Source: Bacillota bacterium (GTDB lineage Bacteria > Bacillota > Dethiobacteria > DTU022 > JAAZDU01). Taken from it: a stretch of DNA of 22,355 nucleotides. A program made the position numbers and the translations under genes. A model generated the notes under the pieces. The model was given only the letters and a program-made list of their open reading frames with translations. It ran no database searches and had not been told where the DNA came from. The first letter of the stretch is position 1. The number at the start of each line of letters is the position of its first letter. Below, piece by piece: positions 13,830 to 22,291 of this stretch. The stretch covers positions 1 to 22,355 of the forward strand of contig JAAZDU010000318.1 in the NCBI GenBank assembly GCA_012512665.1. The letters run 5' to 3'.

Positions 13830-14780
13830 CTATTCAAAGAGCTCGCTCACTGAAAGCTCCTTATGAATGCGCACAATAGCGTCTCCTATAAGCGGAGCTA
13901 CCGACAATACTTTTATCTTGTCCATTTTTAAATTATTATTTAAAGGAATTGTGTTGGTAACCACCAGCTCTTTAATAGGGGCCGCGGCAATTCTCTCCTT
14001 TGCCGGGCCGGAAAGGACGGGGTGAGTACAGCAGGCATATACTTCTTTAGCACCATTTTTAAGCAGGGATTCGGCCCCCTGGGTAAGGGTGCCGGCCGTA
14101 TCCACCAGGTCGTCGATCATAATAGCTTCCTTACCTTTAACATCGCCAATAATATTCATCACCTCGGACACATTGGGCTCCGGCCTTTTCTTCTCAATAA
14201 TGGCAATGGACATCCCCAGGCGTTCGGCAAAATCTCTTGCCCTGGTAACGCCCCCCAGGTCAGGGGATACTACCACACCATTTTTAAGGTTCTTGGACTT
14301 GAAATACCTGGCCAATATGGGCAAACCTACCAGGTGATCCACTGGTATATCAAAAAAACCCTGAATCTGGCCTGCATGCAGGTCCATGGTCACCACTCTA
14401 TGCGCCCCGGCCCGGGTCAGCAGATCGGCCACGAGCTTGGCCGTAATCGGGTCCCTGGCTCTCATTTTACGATCCTGGCGCGCATACCCGTAGTAAGGGA
14501 TGACAGCATTAATGCTCCTGGCAGAGGCGCGCTTGACAGCGTCTATGTAAATGAGCAGCTCCATCAGGTTATCATTGGCAGGATAGGAAAGGGACTGTAA
14601 AATAAAAACGTCTGCTCCCCGCACGCTTTCTTCAATACATACTGAAATTTCGCCATCGCTAAACCTTTTGACCTCACTTTTCCCCAAAGGCACTCCCGTA
14701 TGGCTGGCAACTTCTTCCGCCAGTTTTCTGTTAGAGGTGCCGGAAAAAATACAGATCTTCTTGCCGCCCAACACTTTCAC
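13830..14780 (-). CDS. prs: Ribose-phosphate pyrophosphokinase (PRPP synthetase)
   Basis: This 316-residue enzyme makes PRPP from ribose 5-phosphate and ATP for nucleotide, His, Trp and NAD synthesis. Visible motifs are [18 protein letters not shown], the catalytic-loop region [18 protein letters not shown] and the PRPP-binding [11 protein letters not shown]. The start is a GTG at 14780 with only a poor ribosome site (GGTTTGGG), so a later GTG two codons on is possible. It follows glmU by 57 bases, and its PRPP also serves PncB encoded nearby. Confidence 0.96.
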   Translation of the reverse strand: MKVLGGKKICIFSGTSNRKLAEEVASHTGVPLGKSEVKRFSDGEISVCIEESVRGADVFILQSLSYPANDNLMELLIYIDAVKRASARSINAVIPYYGYARQDRKMRARDPITAKLVADLLTRAGAHRVVTMDLHAGQIQGFFDIPVDHLVGLPILARYFKSKNLKNGVVVSPDLGGVTRARDFAERLGMSIAIIEKKRPEPNVSEVMNIIGDVKGKEAIMIDDLVDTAGTLTQGAESLLKNGAKEVYACCTHPVLSGPAKERIAAAPIKELVVTNTIPLNNNLKMDKIKVLSVAPLIGDAIVRIHKELSVSELFE

Positions 14781-14837
14781 CCCAAACCATGCATAATAAT
14801 ATAGCCCAAATGTTCCTGGCGACTAATGGTTCTACCC

Positions 14838-16238
14838 TTATACACCCTTTTCCTTCTTTTTCTCTTTTTCTTTTTTACTTTTGTTGCCCAGCAGGTATGG
14901 AGCCACACCCTTTTTTATCTCTTCCGGAGTCCTGGCCAAAAGCAGTGCTTCCGGGGGTACATCCCTGGTTACAGTGGAACCGGCGGCGATAAAAGAGCCT
15001 CTGCCAACTGTCAGGGGGGCGATCAAATTGCTGTTGCAGCCGACAAAAGCTCCTTCCTCGATAATGGTTCTATGCTTTTTCCGGCCGTCGTAATTAACCA
15101 CGATCGTCCCGGCACCCAGGTTTACCCCCGGACCGACGGTAGCATCGCCTACATAGGCAAGGTGCGGGACCTTGGAATTATCCCCGATGTAGCTATTCTT
15201 TATCTCCACAAAGTCGCCTATTTTTACCCCGGGCCCTATTTTGGTCCCGGGCCGCAGGTAAGCAAAGGGCCCTATCTGCGCCCCGCTGGCCACCGAACAT
15301 TCCCACAAAACCGATGCCCTGCAAACAACATTATCTTCCAAAAGAGCATCCATTAAATGTGCGGCCGGGCCCACCACGCAACCGCTCCCCAGCTTACTTT
15401 TGCCCTCTATCACTGTCTGGGGGTAAATAGTCGTATCCGCTCCGATCTCCACCCCCAGGTCAATGTAGGTGCTCTCGGGGTCTATGATGGTAACGCCTTC
15501 TTTCATCAGCTTTTCGTTGATTCTTTTCCTTACTATCCCGGCAGCAAAAGAGAGCTGCAGCCTGTCATTGACACCTTGGGCTTCGCGGTAATCCTCAAGG
15601 CGGCAGGCAGTCACCTTATAGCCTCTATCTACCAGGAGCATAATCAGATCCGTGAGGTAATACTCTCCCTTGGCATTGTTATTATCTAAAAGGGGCAGGT
15701 ACTGATGCAAAAGTTCATTGGAAAAAATATAGCAGCCCGTATTTACCTCGCCGATCTTTTTCTCTGCGGGATCGGCCTCCTTCTCTTCCACTATGCGCAG
15801 CACCTCTCCCTTGCTATTCCTGACAATGCGCCCGTAACCTTCCGTTTCAGGAGGCTCTGCCGTCAGGATAACAGCATCGCTTTCACGCTTCTGGCGGATA
15901 AGCTCCTGCAGAGTAGCTGTCCTGAGCAGGGGTGTATCGCCGCAGAGCACCAGCGTTTCACCCCTGGCAGGCAAGAGGGAAAGCGACTGCATTAAAGCAT
16001 GGCCTGTTCCCAGCTGCTGCTTCTGCCAGGCGTAGCTAACTGCATCGCCTAATTCAGACTGCACCAATTCCCCGCCATGCCCGATCACTACCAGCTGCTC
16101 TTCCACCAGGGGAGCAACAGCTTCGGTTACATAGCGTATCATAGGCTGGCCGCAGATGCGGTGCAACACTTTGGGAATGGCTGACTTCATTCGGGTCCCT
16201 TCCCCGGCAGCCAGGATAACCGCCCAAGGTTTGGACAT
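14838..16238 (-). CDS. glmU: Bifunctional GlmU (GlcNAc-1-P uridyltransferase / GlcN-1-P acetyltransferase)
   Basis: This 466-residue enzyme makes UDP-GlcNAc for peptidoglycan. The N-terminal pyrophosphorylase domain has LAAGEGTRMKS at 9-19 and the Lys of IPKVLH, plus GDTPLL and EVNTGCY. From about residue 255 on there is a left-handed beta-helix of hexapeptide repeats, including the acetyltransferase residues in HLAYVGDATVG and VNYDGRKKHRT. The tail ends in about 15 mostly Lys/Glu residues, a small extension. The ATG has AAGGAGG upstream. It lies between spoVG and prs as in Bacillus. Confidence 0.97.
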   Translation of the reverse strand: MSKPWAVILAAGEGTRMKSAIPKVLHRICGQPMIRYVTEAVAPLVEEQLVVIGHGGELVQSELGDAVSYAWQKQQLGTGHALMQSLSLLPARGETLVLCGDTPLLRTATLQELIRQKRESDAVILTAEPPETEGYGRIVRNSKGEVLRIVEEKEADPAEKKIGEVNTGCYIFSNELLHQYLPLLDNNNAKGEYYLTDLIMLLVDRGYKVTACRLEDYREAQGVNDRLQLSFAAGIVRKRINEKLMKEGVTIIDPESTYIDLGVEIGADTTIYPQTVIEGKSKLGSGCVVGPAAHLMDALLEDNVVCRASVLWECSVASGAQIGPFAYLRPGTKIGPGVKIGDFVEIKNSYIGDNSKVPHLAYVGDATVGPGVNLGAGTIVVNYDGRKKHRTIIEEGAFVGCNSNLIAPLTVGRGSFIAAGSTVTRDVPPEALLLARTPEEIKKGVAPYLLGNKSKKEKEKKKEKGV

Positions 16239-16321
16239 ATGAACTCCTCCTTGCCTTTATTATGTGTCTTTTATGCCCTCCTAACTATATCAAAAGAGAA
16301 AGAAAGATGCACCTATCCTGC

Positions 16322-16351
16322 AAAAAATAAAGGAGCTTTTTTTAAAGCTCC
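16322..16351 (-). terminator. Terminator of spoVG
   Basis: GGAGCTTT and AAAGCTCC pair with a 4-base loop and are followed on the minus strand by TTTATTTTTT. It closes spoVG and implies a separate promoter for glmU. Confidence 0.85.
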
Positions 16352-16425
16352 AATATTACTAAATGACTAAGAAAAAATTTCAAGCTTTTGCACAAGCTTA
16401 CAGCCTGTTTACCAATACGCTTCCC

Positions 16426-16782
16426 CTAAAAAGCCCCCTCTTTCTCTTCCAGGTTCTCTTGCAGATTCTCTTCCAGTTCCGCTTTCGCGGCAGAATCATC
16501 TTCCTCCTGGCCATCCTGCTCCAAGGCCTGCAAACCGTCAGCATAGGCAGCTAATACGGCATCCTGGATAAGCTGCCTTGTTTCGGCATTGATGGGATGG
16601 GCCACATCTTTATATCCCCCGTCCGGCAACTTTTTGCTGGGCATGGCCACAAACAAGCCGTTGTTGCCTTCAATAACCCGCACATCATGGACCACAAAAT
16701 TGTTATCTAGCGTGATGGAAACAATTGCTTTCATTCTCCCCTCTTTATTAATTTTCCTAATGCGCACGTCTGTCACCGTCAT
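16426..16782 (-). CDS. spoVG: Septation/sporulation regulator SpoVG
   Basis: From the ATG at 16782 (GGAGGTG six bases upstream) this is 118 residues. The first 85 form the SpoVG fold ([17 protein letters not shown]-type strand, [23 protein letters not shown]), an RNA/DNA-binding regulator of sporulation septation. The last 30 residues are a Glu/Asp-rich tail, longer than the 84-97 residues usual for the family. A GTG three codons earlier is unlikely because it overlaps the ribosome site. The promoter upstream looks sigma-H dependent, as in Bacillus. Confidence 0.95.
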   Translation of the reverse strand: MTVTDVRIRKINKEGRMKAIVSITLDNNFVVHDVRVIEGNNGLFVAMPSKKLPDGGYKDVAHPINAETRQLIQDAVLAAYADGLQALEQDGQEEDDSAAKAELEENLQENLEEKEGAF

Positions 16783-16848
16783 GCTCGACACCTCCGGCTG
16801 TTGTACTGGTTGTTGTTTAAAATTTGTATAATATCTAGATTATCGAAT

Positions 16849-16876
16849 AATTTCGCCATAAAGGTAACATTTTCCT
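16849..16876 (-). promoter_or_regulatory. Likely sigma-H promoter of spoVG
   Basis: The minus strand reads AGGAAAA (16870-16876), 14 bases, then CGAAATT (16849-16855). This resembles the sigma-H pattern of the Bacillus spoVG promoter (AGGATTT and GAATT with the same spacing). The -35 box lies just past the stop of the nucleotidyltransferase gene. Confidence 0.55.
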
Positions 16877-16886
16877 GCCATAATAT

Positions 16887-17669
16887 TTAAAAGCAGGAAA
16901 AGTTCGTTTTTTTCCGCATAAGCCTGCGGATATGCTCCAGGTCGCTCACTTTATCAATATCAGTCCCAATTTCCGGGTAAGAGCTGATGATAGCTTTAGA
17001 TCTTGCCCCCAAAATGCGGGAGAAGCTTTTTTCGATATCACTTAAAGCAAGCCGCCCGGTAGTAAAGCGGAAGAGAAAACCAATCCCCAAAAGCATAAGG
17101 AGCTTAAGGGGGGATTTGCGGGCCGCAATAAATTTTTCTACTTTTGGCATGCATTCTTCCACTTTGGCCGCATTAAAGAGCATAATGTTGCCGCCGGTAA
17201 AAACACCGTCTTTGAGGGGGGCATAAGTTCTTTTCATGCCGGGAAATTTCTCTTCGCTAATAGTTTTTGGAATAATAGGGTAGAAAAAATCCGCCTCCGC
17301 AAAGGGGCGACACTTTTCCAGGAAATCTTTAATGGCTTCCGGCGAAAGAAGAGGAACATCAGCAGTTACCAGTAGGATATAGCTGTCGGCAGTAAGTGCC
17401 TTTGTACCCGCTATAATGTTTTGAGCAATAGACCCTTTTTCCTGGAGCACTGGCACATCACGGCCCCGGCAGATGCTCTGCAGTTCTGCTGCCGGCCCTA
17501 CCACCACCGTCCTGCTAATTTCAAGGCATTTGTCCAGGGCGTCAATTATGTATGTTATAAGCGGCGCTCCATTAATTTCTATCAAAGCTTTATTCTTTAC
17601 CTTTTCTTTTTCTGTTAACTCTGAGGGGCCATCGCTGCCGGCTAACAGAAACGCCTCAACCATGATCAT
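16887..17669 (-). CDS. MobA-like nucleotidyltransferase family protein
   Basis: This 260-residue protein has a GT-A type nucleotidyltransferase fold of the MobA/NTP_transf_3 class. The start FLLAGSDGPSEL replaces the usual LAGG-x-S-x-R-x-G loop and so is degenerate; Lys27 and the VTADVPLL metal motif (Asp104) are kept. The C-terminal third (about 180-260) has a hydrophobic stretch KLLMLLGIGFLFRF and does not resemble a known domain. The nucleotide and acceptor are unknown. The start is ATG at 17669, or an ATG two codons later. It lies between ispE and spoVG, where purR sits in Bacillus, and is probably in one transcript with ispE. Confidence 0.8.
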   Translation of the reverse strand: MIMVEAFLLAGSDGPSELTEKEKVKNKALIEINGAPLITYIIDALDKCLEISRTVVVGPAAELQSICRGRDVPVLQEKGSIAQNIIAGTKALTADSYILLVTADVPLLSPEAIKDFLEKCRPFAEADFFYPIIPKTISEEKFPGMKRTYAPLKDGVFTGGNIMLFNAAKVEECMPKVEKFIAARKSPLKLLMLLGIGFLFRFTTGRLALSDIEKSFSRILGARSKAIISSYPEIGTDIDKVSDLEHIRRLMRKKTNFSCF

Positions 17670-17725
17670 CCCATCCCCTTTACAGATACAGAATACAACA
17701 CTGCCTTGCAGTATTAATTATGCTC

Positions 17726-18574
17726 TCATGAAGGGCAGGTATCTGCCAAATAGGTCCTATACCCTTCCCTTGCCAGCTGGCCTTCGGCCAGAAGAGCCCT
17801 CTTTTTTTCCAGGAAAAGCCCGAAAACAGAGGGCCCGCTGCCCGACATGAGGGCGCAGGGGGCATATTTTTTCATCATCCTTTTTAACTCATCCACAGCA
17901 GGGTAGCGGGGAAAGACTACCTCTTCCAGGACATTGGCCATACAGGCAGCCATCTCATCGATTTTTTTCTCATAAAAAAAGCGCAAAAAATCTTTTGTTT
18001 TAGGCCTCTTCCTTATCTTTTGCAAAACGAGCCCGCCGTAAACAGAGGCAGTAGGGATAGCAAGATCCGGGGGGACAGCAAGCAGGACATAAAAGTGTGG
18101 CGCCCGGGGCAAAAATTTCAGGCGCTCCCCTCTTCCTTCGGCCAGGGCTGTTTTCCCCCAGAGGCAAAAGGGAACATCAGAGCCCAGCAGGGCAGCCAGC
18201 TCAAGCAGCTTTTCTCCAGGCAGCTCGAGTCCCCACAGGAGGTTTAATCCCTTTAAAACAGCGGCGGCATCGCTGCTGCCACCCCCCAAGCCTGCAGCCA
18301 TGGGAATTTTTTTCTCCAGAGAGATCCTGGCTCCTTTGCCGGGGTAAACATCCCCTAAAAGTGCTGCCGCTCTGTAAGCCAGGTTATCTTTATTGTTGAG
18401 AAGGGGGTCGGAGCAGTAAAATTCCAGCCGGCCTCCAGGCAAAAGCTCCAGGCTTATCTCGTCGGAGAGGGAAACAGCCTGCATGACGCTTTCTACTTCG
18501 TGAAAGCCGTCACTTCGCTTTCCCAAAACATCCATCGTTAAATTGATCTTGGCCCGCGCTTTTATTTTAATCAT
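17726..18574 (-). CDS. ispE: 4-diphosphocytidyl-2-C-methyl-D-erythritol kinase
   Basis: This 282-residue GHMP kinase phosphorylates CDP-methylerythritol in the MEP isoprenoid pathway. The N-terminus ARAKINLTMDV contains the catalytic Lys9; the ATP loop PMAAGLGGGSSDAAA is at 91-105, Asp132 is in LLGSDVPF, and the third GHMP motif MSGSGPSVFG lies near the C-terminus. The ATG overlaps the stop of the nicotinate phosphoribosyltransferase by four bases (ATGA), so it is co-translated with pncB. Confidence 0.96.
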   Translation of the reverse strand: MIKIKARAKINLTMDVLGKRSDGFHEVESVMQAVSLSDEISLELLPGGRLEFYCSDPLLNNKDNLAYRAAALLGDVYPGKGARISLEKKIPMAAGLGGGSSDAAAVLKGLNLLWGLELPGEKLLELAALLGSDVPFCLWGKTALAEGRGERLKFLPRAPHFYVLLAVPPDLAIPTASVYGGLVLQKIRKRPKTKDFLRFFYEKKIDEMAACMANVLEEVVFPRYPAVDELKRMMKKYAPCALMSGSGPSVFGLFLEKKRALLAEGQLAREGYRTYLADTCPS

Positions 18575-19599
18575 AGGAATCTTTGCAGGCGGGGATTGTG
18601 GGTTATACCTGGAATCCGCCCTCTTTTGGCCAAAGGTTTATTTTCTACCTCTTTTATATCGAGTGTCATATCGATGGCAGGAGCCCGGGAAATGTAGCTA
18701 CCCACGCCAAAGAGGTCAGCGCCTGCTGCCGCCAATTCTTTTATCCTCTCCGGTGTCAGGCCACCCGAAACCAGGATCTTGACATGTTGAAAACCTTCCT
18801 GATCCAGGCGGGCGCGCACCTCCCACACCAGGCCGGGGGTTACACCTCCCCTCTCCCCGGGGGTATCGAGGCGAATGCCCTGCAAGCGCTCCTTTAAGCT
18901 GCGGGCTACCCGCAGGGCCTCCTCCGCTTCGTCCTTAAAGGTATCTACCAAAATGATGCGGGCAGCGGAAGGGGGCATGACTTCATCGTACACCTCCGCC
19001 GTTTTCACAGTATCGCCAATGATGAGGATGGCGGCGTGCGGGACTGTCCCTGAAGGCTCAACACCGTATAATTTTGCACCAAGGATACAGCTGCAGCCAG
19101 CGGCCCCTCCCACCATAGCGGACCGCTCCATCACCGGGGCCACAGCGGGGTGGACATGCCGTGCCCCAAAGCAGATCACAGCCTTCCCCCCGGCCGCTTC
19201 CACGCATGTTTTGGTAGCGGTGGCCCAGCCGCTGGCACTGGCCAAAATGCCCAGGAGCGCTGTTTCGTAAATACCGAACTCATCGTACGGGCCGCTAATG
19301 CGCATGACCACTTCCTTAGCCTCTATCTCTTCTTTTTCAGGAATGGCCCAAACAGATACCTTTTTTTTCTTTAAAAGGTTTAAGGCTTCCTCCACACCGG
19401 CCAGGACCCCTGCCCGACTGGCAAAAATTTCAGCCGTGACCTCAATATTTTCTTTGCCAAGGGAGGACAATAATTCCCTGGTGCGGACAAAATAAATGTC
19501 GGTTGTTGCCCCCTCAAGAATTTCATCGTGGGTTGCGCTATGAAAAATTCTATCCGGTTTGATTGACAGCCCTTCAACATTTCGCAGCGTATTGATCAT
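18571..19599 (-). CDS. pncB: Nicotinate phosphoribosyltransferase
   Basis: This 342-residue enzyme joins nicotinate and PRPP to give nicotinate mononucleotide for NAD salvage. The short form without the extra C-terminal part of the E. coli enzyme is like the Thermoplasma type. Visible motifs are FGARHVHP (about 144-151), EPSGTVPHA (181-189), LVDTFKDE (217-224), RLDTPGERGG (243-252) and VSGGLTPERI (277-286). The ATG is preceded by GGGGGGAT at a slightly long distance. It follows pncA by 56 bases and overlaps ispE, so the three genes form an operon. Confidence 0.92.
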   Translation of the reverse strand: MINTLRNVEGLSIKPDRIFHSATHDEILEGATTDIYFVRTRELLSSLGKENIEVTAEIFASRAGVLAGVEEALNLLKKKKVSVWAIPEKEEIEAKEVVMRISGPYDEFGIYETALLGILASASGWATATKTCVEAAGGKAVICFGARHVHPAVAPVMERSAMVGGAAGCSCILGAKLYGVEPSGTVPHAAILIIGDTVKTAEVYDEVMPPSAARIILVDTFKDEAEEALRVARSLKERLQGIRLDTPGERGGVTPGLVWEVRARLDQEGFQHVKILVSGGLTPERIKELAAAGADLFGVGSYISRAPAIDMTLDIKEVENKPLAKRGRIPGITHNPRLQRFL

Positions 19600-19655
19600 G
19601 GTTATTTGTTATCCCCCCTAATTTATTACCCGTCTCTCATATCTTATTCCAAACA

Positions 19656-20177
19656 CTATTTTATCTCCACACCCAGCGTTTTCTCCATCTCATTTAAAGC
19701 AAAGCGGTGGGCCTCCTCATCGAAAGAAGCAACTGCATCACGATACAGTTCAACCTCATAGCCTAAAGACCTGGCATCCGCAGCGGTGTAAAGGACACAT
19801 ATTTGCGTGCAAACTCCCGCCAGCTCCAGCCTCCTTACCCCCAGCTCCCTCAGCGAAAGATCGAGATCCGTACCAAAAAAACCGCTGTAGCGGCGTTTAA
19901 AAATTAATCTTTCGTGAGAAAGAGGCGAAATTTCTGAAACTACCTGCGCTCCTTTCTCCCCCTGGATACAATGGGGCGGGAACATCTCAAACTCTTTATC
20001 CTGGGGCAGGTGGCTGTCACAGATAAAAAAGATGGGGTGCCCTTCCCGGCGGGCCTCCTTAACCCTCTCCTCTACCTTCAAGCGGACATTTTTAGCAGCC
20101 GGCCCAATATACAAAGTTCCTTCCTCGGCTAAAAAATCTTCTAACATATCAATAACCAGCAATGCTTTTTTGGACAT
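19656..20177 (-). CDS. pncA: Nicotinamidase (isochorismatase-like cysteine hydrolase)
   Basis: From the ATG at 20177 (GGAGG nine bases upstream) this is 173 residues. It should hydrolyse nicotinamide to nicotinate and ammonia. The catalytic triad Asp10, Lys94 and Cys127 is present, as are the metal ligands Asp54 and His56 (CDSH) and His69 (FPPHC), which separate nicotinamidases from other isochorismatase-like enzymes. Its neighbour pncB uses the product. A 25-bp hairpin stands directly before the ribosome site. Confidence 0.9.
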   Translation of the reverse strand: MSKKALLVIDMLEDFLAEEGTLYIGPAAKNVRLKVEERVKEARREGHPIFFICDSHLPQDKEFEMFPPHCIQGEKGAQVVSEISPLSHERLIFKRRYSGFFGTDLDLSLRELGVRRLELAGVCTQICVLYTAADARSLGYEVELYRDAVASFDEEAHRFALNEMEKTLGVEIK

Positions 20178-20190
20178 TAATATTACCTCC

Positions 20191-20215
20191 AGAAACTTAC
20201 TCACGATAAGTTTCT
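20191..20215. promoter_or_regulatory. Perfect inverted repeat before the pncA ribosome site
   Basis: AGAAACTTA and TAAGTTTCT are perfect inverted copies with a 7-base loop, ending next to the GGAGG of pncA. In RNA this is a stable hairpin; in DNA it could be an operator. Confidence 0.6.
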
Positions 20216-20237
20216 TCCCTAATGCAAAAAATATAAA

Positions 20238-20256
20238 AATATTGATTTACAATATT
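20238..20256. promoter_or_regulatory. Second small palindrome upstream of pncA
   Basis: AATATTG and CAATATT are inverted copies with a 5-base spacer in an AT-rich region that should hold the pncA promoter. It may be a protein-binding site or chance in AT-rich DNA. Confidence 0.35.
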
Positions 20257-20311
20257 CCACGTTACACCATAAATTCCTTTTAAATTTAAGAAAAATTAAC
20301 TTTACCTGCCA

Positions 20312-20346
20312 ATAATAAAAGGCATACCGTCAATAAACGGTATGCC
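20312..20346 (-). terminator. Terminator of the SASP gene
   Basis: GGCATACCGT and ACGGTATGCC form a perfect 10-base stem with a 6-base loop, followed on the minus strand by TTTTATTATT. It lies 16 bases past the SASP stop. Confidence 0.9.
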
Positions 20347-20361
20347 TGCACATCCTCAAAA

Positions 20362-20553
20362 TTACTTTTGTTCAGGGTAATTATGGTTAAGAGTTCTTTC
20401 GGCCCTTTCAATGGCTAACTTTACCAGGTTGCCACAATCCCGGGAAGTAACACCACCAAAGCCTTCTTTTCTGACAATATGGTCGACACCCAGTTCCGCT
20501 GCCAATTCATATTTTAAGGCATCGGACATAACACGGTTGCGCCTTCTTGCCAT
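20362..20553 (-). CDS. Alpha/beta-type small acid-soluble spore protein (SASP)
   Basis: This 63-residue protein binds and protects forespore DNA. It has the family features: a basic N-terminus, the germination-protease site region YELAAELGVD (about 15-24) and the second conserved stretch GGVTSRDCGNLVKLAIE (about 33-49). It carries one Cys (Cys40), unusual but seen in some Clostridia forms. The ATG has only AAAGGG at a long distance. A clear sigma-G promoter was not found. It is a single-gene unit with its own terminator. Confidence 0.92.
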   Translation of the reverse strand: MARRRNRVMSDALKYELAAELGVDHIVRKEGFGGVTSRDCGNLVKLAIERAERTLNHNYPEQK

Positions 20554-20667
20554 CTTTTAAATCAACCCTTTCATTTTTGAGGATGGCATCTATATTTTCT
20601 CCGCATGTGCAAAGAATATAGGTGTTAAATAGCGGTGCTCTTCCCATGGAATTTATTAAATTTTATT

Positions 20668-20715
20668 AAAAAATTTGCTTGCATTTATTAAATTAATCAA
20701 AAAGGCATAAGCAAA
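20668..20715 (-). terminator. Possible terminator of the aminotransferase gene
   Basis: TTTGCTT and AAGCAAA pair across a 28-base loop and are followed on the minus strand by six T. The stem is short and AT-rich, so this is tentative. Confidence 0.35.
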
Positions 20716-20718
20716 AAA

Positions 20719-21969
20719 TTAGCTTCCCGAAACAGCGGCGGATTTGCTGAGCCTTTGCATCTCGTAAAGAAGCTGCCCCAGGCGCTTAATGCCTTCTTCA
20801 AGCTGCTCAGGCGCAGGCTGGCTAAAGGAGAAGCGGGCCTCATAGGAAGGTATCTTGCCTGCCGTGCTGTAAAAACCGTCGCCGTGGACAAAGGCCACCT
20901 TCCTCTCCAGGGCTTTAAGCAGTATCTCCCCGGCCGGGGGATAAAGAGAAGAAGGGAAGCTAACCCAGGTGAAGAAGCCACCCCTGGGCCTGGTAAACTG
21001 CACCTGCGGCGGGAAATATCTTTCCATGCTCTCAAGGATAATATCCCTTTTCAAGCGGTAATGCTTGACAAGCTTTTCAACATGCCCGGCGAGAAAACCG
21101 CTTCTCAGCACCTGGCACAGCAGCCGCTGGCCCAGGGAATTGGAACAAAGGTCAGTAGCCTGCTTGGCTAAAATGAGCTTGTTCATAAAGGGTGCGGGGG
21201 CAAGCACCCAGCCCACCCTGATACCGGGCACAAATATTTTAGAAAAGGAACCCAGGTAAATAACCCGCCCCTCCTTATCCAGGGACTTGATGGAGGGCAG
21301 TTTCTCTCCCTCAAAGCAGATCTCCCCGTAAGGGTTATCCTCAACAATGAGAAAATCGTATTCCGAGGCCAGCTCAAGCAGGCGCCGCCTCCCCTCCAGG
21401 GGCAGGACGGCACCCGTAGGGTTTTGGAAGTTGGGGATGGTATAGATACACTTGGGCTTCCGGCCCTTCATCTTCATCAGCTTAAGTTTTTTCTCCAGGT
21501 AATCGAGGTCCAGGCCCTCCTTTCCCAGGGGTATGCCCACCCTGGTCCCCTGGTAGTTTTGGATGGCCCCCAGCCCTCCTATGTAGCCGGGTTCTTCCAC
21601 CAAAATATAATCATGGGGGTCCAGCAAAAGGCGGAAGACAAGGTCCAGCCCCTGCTGGGAACCGTTGGTGATCATAATACTTTCTACCGGGGCGCTGATC
21701 CCTTCCCCGGCCATTTTGCGCGCTATGAATTGGCGCAGCTCAAATATACCTTCCGTAGGGCCGTACTGCAGCGCTTCTTTTCCCTCGGTTTCCAGCAGGC
21801 AGGCCAGCGCCTCCTTTATCTCTGCGGTGGGAAAACCGCTATCGGCAGGGAAGCCGCCGGCAAAAGAGATCACTTCAGGCTTTTCCGTCAGGTGGAAAAA
21901 GGAACGAATTTGAAAACCAACAATGGTTTTGGCCCTGGCAGCTAATATCTTCTCCCAGTCAACTTGCAT
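20719..21969 (-). CDS. PLP-dependent aminotransferase, fold type I (2-aminoadipate/MocR-like group)
   Basis: From the ATG at 21969 (GAGGAGG seven bases upstream) this is 416 residues. A longer reading would begin inside the T-box terminator. Class I aminotransferase residues are visible: Asn183 (NFQNPTG), Asp211 and Tyr214 (VEDNPYGE), Schiff-base Lys244 (GSFSKIFVPGIRVGW) and substrate-binding Arg379 (YEARFSF). There is no N-terminal GntR domain. The group includes 2-aminoadipate, aromatic, branched-chain and alanine transaminases, so sequence alone does not give the substrate. The Ala-type T-box upstream suggests that alanine is its product. Confidence 0.92.
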   Translation of the reverse strand: MQVDWEKILAARAKTIVGFQIRSFFHLTEKPEVISFAGGFPADSGFPTAEIKEALACLLETEGKEALQYGPTEGIFELRQFIARKMAGEGISAPVESIMITNGSQQGLDLVFRLLLDPHDYILVEEPGYIGGLGAIQNYQGTRVGIPLGKEGLDLDYLEKKLKLMKMKGRKPKCIYTIPNFQNPTGAVLPLEGRRRLLELASEYDFLIVEDNPYGEICFEGEKLPSIKSLDKEGRVIYLGSFSKIFVPGIRVGWVLAPAPFMNKLILAKQATDLCSNSLGQRLLCQVLRSGFLAGHVEKLVKHYRLKRDIILESMERYFPPQVQFTRPRGGFFTWVSFPSSLYPPAGEILLKALERKVAFVHGDGFYSTAGKIPSYEARFSFSQPAPEQLEEGIKRLGQLLYEMQRLSKSAAVSGS

Positions 21970-22000
21970 CAGTATGCCTCCTCGCTTCTTCGTCAACAGA

Positions 22001-22030
22001 AATAAAAAAACCGCCTCCATTCAGAGACGG
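22001..22030 (-). terminator. T-box terminator of the aminotransferase leader
   Basis: CCGTCTC and GAGGCGG form the stem (one T-G pair), followed on the minus strand by seven T. Its 5' strand is shared with the antiterminator (AGAG with CTCT, GCGG with CCGT). Confidence 0.9.
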
Positions 22031-22286
22031 GTTTGCCGACCGCGGTACCACTCTGGTTGCCCTCAACAAAGGGCCCCTCAGGGCTTGCCTTCCTCTAACG
22101 GCGCCAAGACCGGCCAGGCATACTTGTTGTACCTGCGGCAACTTTCAGCCTGGCAGCTCCGGGGTGGCTTTCAGCCTTTGCTTAACCTGGAGGCCCTTTC
22201 AGCCGGCGAGGCCTCCTCTCTGAAGGGAACAAAAGCTTCTTTCCCCTTCACAGCCTGTTAATATACTATTTTTGAGCTGTCAGTGA
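22001..22286 (-). promoter_or_regulatory. T-box leader, Ala specifier (GCC)
   Basis: The T-box sequence AGAGTGGTACCGCGG lies at 22040-22054. In stem I the helix AGCTTTTG/CAAAGGCT lies above and GGGG/CCCC below a bulge that reads GAA-A-GCC-A, so the codon is GCC at 22166-22168, an Ala codon. The register matches the GAA-G-TTC-C bulge of the Phe T-box at 12051-12376. The TGGT bulge pairs with A73, as carried by tRNA-Ala. Uncharged tRNA-Ala(GGC) should switch on the aminotransferase. The leader fills the region from the aminotransferase start to the promoter. Confidence 0.88.
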
Positions 22287-22291
22287 TAGTA

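Noticed and set aside
14022..14600. 192-residue open frame on the plus strand opposite prs
   Set aside because: It is the antisense shadow of the highly conserved prs gene, lacks a ribosome site and has no recognisable domain.
20554..20700. Search for a sigma-G promoter before the SASP gene
   Set aside because: No convincing GCATA-type and CATxxTA pair at proper spacing was found, so none is reported.
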